Of a stretch of DNA of 8,042 nt, positions 1 to 5,798 are shown piece by piece (position 1 is the first letter of the stretch; the number at the start of each line of letters is the position of its first letter). The notes below the pieces were generated by a model, which saw only the letters and a program-made list of their open reading frames with translations, had not been told where the DNA came from and searched no databases. The DNA comes from Thermoplasmata archaeon (GTDB lineage: Archaea; Thermoplasmatota; E2; UBA202; JdFR-43). Location of the stretch: NCBI GenBank assembly GCA_021157745.1, contig JAGGWA010000127.1, positions 1 through 8,042 of the forward strand, read 5' to 3'. A program made the translations under genes and the position numbers.

Positions 1-87
1 ACAGAGAAAGAGTTAAAAACAGTTAGCAAATCAAAGTATGCTGATTTGGTGCTTGAAAGAATAGCAATGCTCAACGTGTTAAAATGA
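1..87 (+). CDS. 3' end of an unidentified protein gene (partial)
   Basis: An open frame enters from the left edge in frame 1 and ends at TGA 85-87, giving the last 28 residues of a protein. The visible tail is rich in Lys, Glu and Leu and ends in LERIAMLNVLK, which looks like an amphipathic helix. Nothing in this short stretch identifies a family. That it is coding is inferred from the uninterrupted frame to the window edge and from the fit of its stop just before the tRNA. The stop codon is one base from the first base of the tRNA, so the two may share a transcript or the tRNA promoter may lie inside this gene. A chance open frame is possible at this length. Confidence 0.5.
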   Translation, partial: TEKELKTVSKSKYADLVLERIAMLNVLK

Positions 88-88
88 T

Positions 89-253
89 GCCCGGATGGGG
101 TAGTCTGGATATCCTCGGGGCCTGCGGGAACCCCTGAGCCTTCTTTAAAAAAGAAGGCTTCACCCAAGAAATCTCTTTGGGGGTGAAGCAATCCAAAAGG
201 GGCTCTGGGGTTGTAGCAAGCCCTGAACCCGGGTTCGAATCCCGGTCCGGGCA
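89..253 (+). tRNA. tRNA-Arg (anticodon GCG) with a 91-nt intron
   Basis: The acceptor strands GCCCGGA (89-95) and TCCGGGC (246-252) pair perfectly, with discriminator A253 and no encoded CCA. The D arm has U8, A14, G18G19 (107-108) and A20 (109), an arginine identity base. The anticodon stem is GGGGC (117-121) with GCCCT (220-224). The T arm is CCGGG / TTCGAAT / CCCGG (229-245). The loop reads C-T-GCG-G before the intron and A after it, so the spliced loop is CTGCGGA with anticodon GCG at 124-126, reading CGC and CGU. Mature length is 74 nt. Its 5' end lies one base after an upstream stop codon. The identity rests on the reconstructed splice and is otherwise unambiguous. Confidence 0.95.
128..218 (+). 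other. Archaeal tRNA intron with canonical bulge-helix-bulge
   Basis: The intron sits between tRNA positions 37 and 38. The central 4-bp helix pairs CTGC (122-125) with GTAG (213-216), including one G-U pair. It is flanked by two 3-nt bulges, GGG (126-128) and CAA (217-219). Cleavage after the second base of each bulge gives exactly 127/128 and 218/219. The intron-side helix pairs 129-140 with 201-212 with a single T-T mismatch (135/206), so it is very stable. Inside are a hairpin 141-146/150-155 and a perfect 9-bp hairpin 157-165/181-189, which together suggest a three-way junction. At 91 nt it is longer than many archaeal tRNA introns. It would be removed by the EndA splicing endonuclease. 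Confidence 0.93.
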
Positions 254-254
254 C

Positions 255-259
255 TTTTT
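255..259 (+). terminator. T5 run after tRNA-Arg
   Basis: Five T residues begin two bases after the discriminator base. Short oligo-T tracts are the usual intrinsic termination signal for archaeal RNA polymerase. The tract also lies between the tRNA and the convergent radical SAM gene, whose stop is at 293-295. Confidence 0.5.
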
Positions 260-292
260 ACCTTATATGAATGCAATTAGGTGAAAATCAGT

Positions 293-1666
293 TCAAACAA
301 ACTTATGCGTCATTGAAATTGCTGCTTTTATGAGATCTGCATTGCCATGTTTTGCCAGTTTCAGTATCTCTCTTATTATATATGATGGGCGAAGATAGAA
401 TCTCATGTATGCTTTTTTCCTCAATTGATTTAACTCATTCATGCTCAGCAAGCTGAGATTATTTTCCTTACATGCTTTGACAAAATATTGTTCTTTATCG
501 ACCAGTCCTCTTTTTACTGCTTCATCCCACAACTGAGAACCAACCCTGTACTCAAGAATATAAAATTCTACAAAGTCAAGAGGAAGCGAGGTTGCAAATC
601 TAATAGTTTTTTCTATTTTTGTCCTGTCTTCAAAGGGTGCACCAATTATGAATGAACCAACCGTGAAAAAGCCCACTCTGTCAGCAATGCCAATGGCTTT
701 TTTAACCTGTTCAAGTGTAATTTTTTTATTATAAAAGTCAAGAATATCCTGGTTACCTGATTCAATTCCATAAGAAACCACTCTAACGCCAGCATCCCAC
801 ATTTTCTTATAAAGCTCGTAATCTGCCACATTGACTCTTGCTCCCTCAACAATTATTTTTATTTCAGCATTCATTTCGATTATTCCATCCATTACCTTCA
901 TCACTCTTTTCCTGTTTAGCAAAAAATTATCATCAACAAATATTATTCCATTGTATCCTTCATCAATAATAAACTTAATTTCATCCAGAACATTTTCAAC
1001 ACTTCTCTCCCTGTATCTTCTTCCTGCAAAAATTTCTCGACTGCAAAATTTGCATTTATAAGGACATCCTCTGCTGCTTATCATGGCTGTAAACTTTGCC
1101 TTAAATGGCTTAAACCCCGCTATATAGCCATATTCATATTTTTTCACCATTTCATGGGATGGAAATGGTATTTCATCAAGGTTTTCTATGATAATGCCTT
1201 CTCTGCCGCCTTCCTTTCTGTACACGCCTGCCACATCCTTCCCTTCCAGAATTTCTTTAAAATGCATCGCCGCATACTCGCCCTCGCCCTTCACCGTCGC
1301 ATTTGCGCCCGCCGCAATGGCGTCCATAGGGAAAAGGGTGCAGTGCGGTCCACCCGCAATGATGAAAATGTCGCTATCGATCTCTCTTATCATTTTTATT
1401 ATTTTTTCGGCGTTTTTCCTGGCAAAACTTGGTATGCTTATCCCTATAACATCCGATTGAGTAAGCAATTTTTTAATTTTAGCTGGGCCAATTCTTTCAT
1501 GCCTTGCATCAATTATGCTTGTTTCAATGTCCTTCATTGATAGAATTCTTGCTATATACATCAATCCTAAAGGAGGAGCAAAAGGGGACGATGTCTTATC
1601 TGTTTCAAGAACTTCATCATCACCAGGCGGATATATTAACGAAACCTTCACATTTTTATATTTCAT
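293..1666 (-). CDS. B12-binding-domain radical SAM protein
   Basis: The protein has an N-terminal cobalamin-binding-like Rossmann domain (roughly residues 5-150 from this start, with YPP near the N-terminus and a GGPH motif) followed by a radical SAM barrel. The 4Fe-4S motif is CPYKCKFC, whose cysteines are C210, C214 and C217 counted from the longer start at 1693. Other family landmarks are FVDDNF and YGIESG. Such proteins use SAM and a corrinoid for methyl transfer or rearrangements in lipid, cofactor or natural-product pathways; the substrate cannot be read from the sequence. The canonical DxHxxG cobalamin ligand is not clearly present; a DARH stretch lies at that place. The start at 1666 gives MKYKNVKVSLIYPP, typical for the family. 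A longer frame starts at 1693 and adds nine residues. It diverges from ku and converges on the tRNA. Confidence 0.88.
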   Translation of the reverse strand: MKYKNVKVSLIYPPGDDEVLETDKTSSPFAPPLGLMYIARILSMKDIETSIIDARHERIGPAKIKKLLTQSDVIGISIPSFARKNAEKIIKMIREIDSDIFIIAGGPHCTLFPMDAIAAGANATVKGEGEYAAMHFKEILEGKDVAGVYRKEGGREGIIIENLDEIPFPSHEMVKKYEYGYIAGFKPFKAKFTAMISSRGCPYKCKFCSREIFAGRRYRERSVENVLDEIKFIIDEGYNGIIFVDDNFLLNRKRVMKVMDGIIEMNAEIKIIVEGARVNVADYELYKKMWDAGVRVVSYGIESGNQDILDFYNKKITLEQVKKAIGIADRVGFFTVGSFIIGAPFEDRTKIEKTIRFATSLPLDFVEFYILEYRVGSQLWDEAVKRGLVDKEQYFVKACKENNLSLLSMNELNQLRKKAYMRFYLRPSYIIREILKLAKHGNADLIKAAISMTHKFV

Positions 1667-1692
1667 TTCTGTATAAAAACTTTGGAAAAACA

Positions 1693-1702
1693 TTTATATA
1701 TA
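1693..1702. promoter_or_regulatory. Palindromic TATA box between radical SAM gene and ku
   Basis: TTTATATATA contains TATATATA, which reads the same on both strands. On the plus strand it begins 26 bases before the ku ATG at 1719 and is preceded by an A-rich stretch that could act as a BRE. That spacing suits a leaderless ku transcript. On the minus strand it lies about 30 bases upstream of ATG 1666 of the radical SAM gene, giving a short leader. A second TATA-like sequence, TATAAAAA at 1672-1679, could instead drive ku with a leader of about 16 nt. This rests on position and composition only. Confidence 0.5.
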
Positions 1703-1718
1703 GCAGGAAATAAAATTG

Positions 1719-2477
1719 ATGAGAGCAACATGGAGTGGGAGCATAAGCATTGGGCTCGTTAACATTCCCGTTAAAATATATTCTGCAACAAAATCGAAGA
1801 AAGTGCAGTTTAAAATGTTGTGTAAAGAGCATCATTTGCCAGTCCATTATAAAATGGTTTGTGAGAATGGCGAGGAATTGAGCAAGGATGATGTTGTGAT
1901 GGGGATAGAATTTGAAAAGAATAGTTATTTTATCATAGATGCTGAAGAAATAAAGAAGCTCCGTCCTAAAAGAACCGACAGTCTTGAAATATATGAATTT
2001 GTTGACATTGAACAAATAAAGCCAATTTATTATGAAAAAAGTTATTATGTCGCCCCGCAAAATAAAAAGGATAAGGCATATTTTCTTCTGAAGGAACTGA
2101 TGGAAGAAATGAGGAAGGCTGCAATAGGAAAGGTTGTGATAAAAAATAAGGAGTATCTCGTAGCCATACAGCCTTTTGAAAAGGGTTTGCTTCTTTCAAT
2201 ATTGCATTACCATGATGAAATAAATTCAATGGATGAGCTTGAAAATTTAGATGAAAAGCCGGAAATAAATGAAAAGGAGAAAGAGCTTGGAAGAATGCTT
2301 ATCCAAAAATATTACAATAAGGAGTTTAAACTCGAGAAATACAAAGATACTTTCATGGAAGAGTTAAGAGAGTTAATAAAGAAGAAGATTGAAGGGAAGG
2401 AAGTCGTTGTGCCAGAGGAGAAGCCGAAGGAAGAGCATAGTCTGATAGAAGCTTTGAAGGCGACGATAGAGAAATGA
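1719..2477 (+). CDS. ku: Ku-type DNA end-binding protein (prokaryotic NHEJ)
   Basis: A 252-residue single-domain Ku homologue. The N-terminus (MRATWSGSISIGLVNIPVKI) is the hallmark opening of prokaryotic Ku, and the beta-barrel/bridge core extends to about residue 220. In bacteria a Ku homodimer rings double-strand DNA ends and recruits LigD. The C-terminus carries a Lys/Glu-rich linker (about 221-240) and then SLIEALKATIEK (241-252), which resembles the conserved bacterial Ku tail that helps engage LigD. The start is ATG 1719; TTG 1716 in the same frame would add one residue. The last codons overlap the ligase start as ATGA, so the two proteins are probably translationally coupled. Bacterial-type Ku is sporadic in archaea and is usually attributed to horizontal transfer. 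Confidence 0.95.
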   Translation: MRATWSGSISIGLVNIPVKIYSATKSKKVQFKMLCKEHHLPVHYKMVCENGEELSKDDVVMGIEFEKNSYFIIDAEEIKKLRPKRTDSLEIYEFVDIEQIKPIYYEKSYYVAPQNKKDKAYFLLKELMEEMRKAAIGKVVIKNKEYLVAIQPFEKGLLLSILHYHDEINSMDELENLDEKPEINEKEKELGRMLIQKYYNKEFKLEKYKDTFMEELRELIKKKIEGKEVVVPEEKPKEEHSLIEALKATIEK

Positions 2478-3397
2478 AATATTTACCAATGCTTGCTGTA
2501 AAAGGCGATGAAAGCGTTTTGGATAGCAATAAGCACATTTTTGAACCAAAACTCGATGGAACGAGATGCATAGCAGAGATTGGGAAAAGTGTTAGGCTAT
2601 TTAACAGGAGGCGGAAGAATATAACAAAGAGATATCCAGAGATTGTGAGCGAGCTAAAAAATTTTGAAAATGTTGTTTTGGATGGAGAAATCGTATGCTA
2701 CAATAATGGGAAACCAGATTTTTACAGATTGCAGCAGCGTGAACATATTGATAACGATTTCATCATCGAAATAAGAGCGAAATTAATGCCTGCAACATAT
2801 GTTGTATTCGACATTCTTGAATGGAATGGAAAAGAGATGATTAAAAAACCATTGATGAAAAGAAAGGAAATTTTGGAAGAAATATGGAATAACGGCAAGC
2901 ATCTTGAGCTCATTTTTTATACTGAGAAAGGAAAAAAGTTATGGGAGAGCATTAAAAAGATTGAGCTCGAAGGGGTGATGGCGAAGGAAAAGAACAGCTT
3001 TTATTATCCAGGGGAAAGAAGGGAAGAATGGATTAAAGTAAAGAATGTTAAGAGCATAGATGTTGTCATAGTTGGCTATACCTCGCTAAAAAGAGAGATA
3101 AGCTCTCTTGGAATGGGATTGTACGATGATGGCAATCTAATATATGTGGGAAAAGTTGGGACAGGTTTCGATGAAAAAACAATGGAATTGCTGAAAAAAA
3201 TGCTCAAAGAAACGAGCAAGCCATATGTAAAAAATTATGAAGATGCTCCAGCAAACATGATATGGGTTAAGCCAGAAGTGGTAGCAGAAATAGAATATCT
3301 TGAAAAAACAGAAAGGAATGAGTTAAGAAGTCCATCTTTCAAAAGGCTGAGGAATGATAAGGAAGCAAGAGATTGCCACATATCACAATTAAAATGA
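2474..3397 (+). CDS. LigD-like ATP-dependent DNA ligase (NHEJ)
   Basis: A 307-residue ligase made only of the adenylation and OB-fold domains. Motif I is EPKLDG (24-29) with K26 as the lysine that takes AMP. LDGEIV is at 69-74, motif III VVFDILEWNG at 110-119, motif IV LEGVMAKEK at 165-173 and motif V WIKVKN at 186-191. The C-terminal motif RSPSFKRLRNDK (285-296) is typical of LigD ligase domains. It lacks the large N-terminal DNA-binding domain of the replicative archaeal Lig1, and no polymerase or phosphoesterase domain is fused as in bacterial LigD. The ATGA overlap with ku supports a dedicated end-joining role: sealing of Ku-bound breaks. No primase-polymerase or phosphoesterase gene lies in this window. 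Confidence 0.94.
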   Translation: MKYLPMLAVKGDESVLDSNKHIFEPKLDGTRCIAEIGKSVRLFNRRRKNITKRYPEIVSELKNFENVVLDGEIVCYNNGKPDFYRLQQREHIDNDFIIEIRAKLMPATYVVFDILEWNGKEMIKKPLMKRKEILEEIWNNGKHLELIFYTEKGKKLWESIKKIELEGVMAKEKNSFYYPGERREEWIKVKNVKSIDVVIVGYTSLKREISSLGMGLYDDGNLIYVGKVGTGFDEKTMELLKKMLKETSKPYVKNYEDAPANMIWVKPEVVAEIEYLEKTERNELRSPSFKRLRNDKEARDCHISQLK

Positions 3398-3416
3398 AGT
3401 TTAATATCATTCAATC

Positions 3417-3423
3417 TTTTTTT
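3417..3423 (+). terminator. T7 run after the ku-ligase operon
   Basis: Seven T residues lie about 20 bases after the ligase stop codon and just before the next TATA box. The position fits an archaeal oligo-T terminator separating the NHEJ operon from the next transcription unit. There is no obvious hairpin. Confidence 0.5.
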
Positions 3424-3435
3424 AGGTAGACTTTA

Positions 3436-3443
3436 TTTATAAA
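3436..3443 (+). promoter_or_regulatory. TATA box of the LuxE-like/transglutaminase-like operon
   Basis: TTTATAAA begins 25 bases before ATG 3461, almost the same geometry as the box ahead of ku (26 bases). No Shine-Dalgarno sequence precedes the ATG. Together these suggest a leaderless transcript starting at or near the start codon. Confidence 0.55.
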
Positions 3444-3460
3444 AGTAACTTAAATTCTTA

Positions 3461-4819
3461 ATGCTTCAATATAGTTTCATAGATAGATTTAACGAGAGAG
3501 CCAAAAAATATATAGTTCCTATAGAAACACCTGTGGATGAAGCAGTATATAAGCCCAAAAGCTTCTTTTCCATTCCGGATAAGGAGGCAAATGAATATAA
3601 ATTTAAGGCTATAAAATATGCTTTCAAGCATCATTATGAAAACAATGCTTTTTATCGCAAGTTGTGCAGGGAAAAGAATGTTACACCTGATGATATAAAA
3701 AGCATAGATGATTTTGTGAAAATTCCAATGATACCCCATGAATTTTTCAAGGAATATCCATCTGGAAGAGAATTTGCGGTGTGGCTTGCAAACATAATGA
3801 GCATCGAATTGCCAAAAGTTGTTATAAAAGGGAAAAATCCGACTTATGATGAAGTAATAGATGCTTTCAAAGAAGCTGGAATAGTCGTCGCCTACAGCAG
3901 TGGAACTACGGGCCGTTTCACATTCATTCCAAGAGATGAGAAAAGCTACAAAATGGCTGAATACTCCATTGCAAAAAGTGCCATTGACATGCTCCAGCAC
4001 TGGTGGGATTATGATGCATATGCCTATCTTTTATTCCCTGATCCAAGAACAACGAACATATATGTTGGAAAGGTTACGGCGGTTCTTTTTGACATGGTTA
4101 AGGATACAAGGGCAGCAATAGAAACAAAAATAACAACGGATTTGCTCCGCATTTCAATGGGGAATGTAAGAAACTTCAAGGAAAAGATGATGAGCAAATT
4201 CATACGCTCTACCATGAAAAAGATGAATGAGAGGATGGTAAACAAAATAATAAAATGGGCTGAAGAGCGCGACAAAAACAACGATAGGATAATTTTCGCT
4301 GGCGCCCCGTTCATACTCAACATGGTGATGGACAAAATGGAAGAAGAGGGCCTATCATTCGATTTTGGCGAGCGCGGCGCCGTGTTGACGGGGGGCGGCT
4401 GGAAAACGCAGGAGGCTAGCCGTTTGCCTGTCGAGGAATTCCGTAAAAAAGTTGAGAAATTTTTCGGCATCCCCTCCGAGAACTGCCTCGATTTGTATGC
4501 TATGGTGGAAGGAAACGGCTACATGGTTCATTGTCCGCAAAACCACATGCTTCATATTCCAAAAACATATTTCCATCCTTTTGTGTTAGATGAGGAAGGC
4601 GAGCCAGTTGGCGAGGGCGAGGAGGGAAGATTTGCATTTTTGGACGCTATCCCAAGAAGCTATCCTGGTTTTATTATAACAGGAGATAAGGTTAAATTGA
4701 GAAGCTCGTGCGAATGCGGAAGAGAAGGCTATGTTTTGGAGCCTGAGATAAGCAGGATAAAGGGGGAGGAGATAAGGGGTTGTGCGGAGGAGATGAGAAG
4801 AATAATGATGGGTGGTTAA
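3461..4819 (+). CDS. LuxE/PaaK-like acyl-adenylate-forming enzyme
   Basis: A 452-residue member of the adenylate-forming (ANL) superfamily, closest in motifs to LuxE acyl-protein synthetases and phenylacetate-CoA/F390 ligase-like proteins. The ATP-binding loop is SSGTTG (146-151). LTGGGWK (309-315) is a LuxE-type signature, YAMVEGNG (346-353) matches the adenylate-binding strand, and TGDKV (407-411) contains the ribose-binding Asp. A CxCGR pair (C417, C419) follows, as in PaaK-like proteins. C441 lies 11 residues from the C-terminus, in the area where bacterial LuxE carries its acyl-accepting cysteine. It probably activates a carboxylic acid with ATP; the acyl substrate and acceptor are unknown. 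No signal peptide is seen, so it should be cytosolic. A GC-rich patch (about 4361-4440) interrupts the AT-rich gene. One base separates it from the next gene. Confidence 0.82.
   Translation: MLQYSFIDRFNERAKKYIVPIETPVDEAVYKPKSFFSIPDKEANEYKFKAIKYAFKHHYENNAFYRKLCREKNVTPDDIKSIDDFVKIPMIPHEFFKEYPSGREFAVWLANIMSIELPKVVIKGKNPTYDEVIDAFKEAGIVVAYSSGTTGRFTFIPRDEKSYKMAEYSIAKSAIDMLQHWWDYDAYAYLLFPDPRTTNIYVGKVTAVLFDMVKDTRAAIETKITTDLLRISMGNVRNFKEKMMSKFIRSTMKKMNERMVNKIIKWAEERDKNNDRIIFAGAPFILNMVMDKMEEEGLSFDFGERGAVLTGGGWKTQEASRLPVEEFRKKVEKFFGIPSENCLDLYAMVEGNGYMVHCPQNHMLHIPKTYFHPFVLDEEGEPVGEGEEGRFAFLDAIPRSYPGFIITGDKVKLRSSCECGREGYVLEPEISRIKGEEIRGCAEEMRRIMMGG
4811..4815 (+). promoter_or_regulatory. Shine-Dalgarno-like GGTGG deciding the 4821 start
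   Basis: GGTGG ends 5 bases before ATG 4821 and can pair with the 16S rRNA 3' end. It favours the ATG over the in-frame GTG at 4812, which lies inside this site. An SD for the second gene and none for the first is the usual archaeal pattern of a leaderless operon with SD-led internal genes. Confidence 0.5.
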
Positions 4820-4820
4820 T

Positions 4821-5798
4821 ATGGGGAAATTGAGAGAAATCAGGGAGAAAGGATATATAATTCCATGGAAAATGCTGAAAATAACCATGGGAGCCTTGCC
4901 AGCTTTATTAAAAGCCATGGTGAAGCATCCAGTGCTTATAATGAAAAGCAATATGCAGGCTAGAAAGATAGAGGAACAATTGAAACACGAGTTGCCATAC
5001 GAAATACCTGAATATAAGCCGGGAATGCCATATTACAAGGAAAATAAGCGTTATTTACGCCCCACACATCTGTGCAACAGCCATGCTCCTGAAATTATAG
5101 CTCTCGCCAACGAGCTAGGCGCCTTTGAGCTTGAGCCATATGAATATGCCAACAATGTTTTCAATTTTGTCAAGAGAAATATAAAACTTGCTTTCGTTGG
5201 TCTCGATAGGGAGGTTGACACACTGAGACGTGGAAGTGGAACGTGTATACATCAGCTTTCATTGATGATTGCTCTGCTGCGCGCAGGCGGCGTGCCCGCC
5301 CGATATCGCCTCTACAGTTTGGCAGTCGTCGAATCACTATATGAAAATGAGGTTGCTGCTTCAGAAGTTGTAAAGGAATGGTACGACGCTATGGGAGCAT
5401 TCATGCTTCATGGAACAGGAGAGGTATATATAGATGGTGAGTGGATCACAGCGGATCCAACATTTACACCAGAATATGAGGCGGCAATGGGCATTCCATT
5501 GGCAAAACTTGGAGAGGATCCAACTGGAATATGGAATTTGCCAGTGAAAGGAACTGAGATGGTGCTGGAAGGCTTACCGTATGGCGTGGGCGTGGCATGG
5601 AATTTGCTTGCGAACTGGATTGCAAGAGGAGAAAGGCTTAAAGTGGACATAAGCATGGAAAAAGCAAGGGAGAGAGGGAGAAAAATATTGCAGGAAATGG
5701 GAGAAGAAGCATATGATGAGATGGTGAGGAAGAAATATAAGGCCAAGATACCAAAGATAACTCTCGAGAAAGCCCCGCAAATAGTGTTTGTGGACTAA
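4821..5798 (+). CDS. Transglutaminase-like cysteine enzyme
   Basis: A 325-residue protein with a transglutaminase-like (papain-fold) core. The nucleophile motif is RRGSGTCIHQLSLMIALLRA followed by GGVPAR, with C142. The His is in LHGTGEVYIDGEW (H197) and the Asp in TADPTF (D212), so the Cys-His-Asp triad is complete. Residues 16-45 form a hydrophobic, possibly amphipathic helical stretch, but there is no signal peptide, so a cytosolic or membrane-attached place is likely. The basic C-terminal part (about 275-325) has no family I recognise. Proteins with this fold act as proteases, transglutaminases, N-glycanases or acyl/amide-forming enzymes. Its tight operon with an acyl-adenylating enzyme points to transfer or release of an acyl group. 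The stop overlaps the convergent peptidase stop. A GC-rich patch starts at 5279. Confidence 0.85.
   Translation: MGKLREIREKGYIIPWKMLKITMGALPALLKAMVKHPVLIMKSNMQARKIEEQLKHELPYEIPEYKPGMPYYKENKRYLRPTHLCNSHAPEIIALANELGAFELEPYEYANNVFNFVKRNIKLAFVGLDREVDTLRRGSGTCIHQLSLMIALLRAGGVPARYRLYSLAVVESLYENEVAASEVVKEWYDAMGAFMLHGTGEVYIDGEWITADPTFTPEYEAAMGIPLAKLGEDPTGIWNLPVKGTEMVLEGLPYGVGVAWNLLANWIARGERLKVDISMEKARERGRKILQEMGEEAYDEMVRKKYKAKIPKITLEKAPQIVFVD

Noticed and set aside
20..88. TATA box for the tRNA
   Set aside because: Only weak A/T stretches such as TTAAAAA near 13-19 are seen, too far from the tRNA for normal spacing.
128..218. Box C/D guide RNA inside the tRNA intron
   Set aside because: A CTGA occurs at 134-137, but no convincing RTGATGA box or correctly ordered C, D', C' and D set is present, and the CTGA is inside the splice helix.
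1154..1540. Open frames on the plus strand opposite the radical SAM gene
   Set aside because: They lie fully inside a gene with strong family motifs on the other strand, and their translations show no domain-like pattern.
2474..3397. Replicative archaeal DNA ligase (Lig1 type)
   Set aside because: The protein has about 300 residues without the N-terminal DNA-binding domain, and its C-terminal motif and ku overlap match LigD-type ligases.
4812..4820. GTG 4812 as the start of the transglutaminase-like gene
   Set aside because: It lies inside the SD-like GGTGG and within the end of the preceding gene; ATG 4821 has proper spacing.
3461..5798. A bioluminescence (lux) operon
   Set aside because: Only a LuxE-like protein is present. 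There is no LuxC reductase and no LuxA/B luciferase, and the family is broad.
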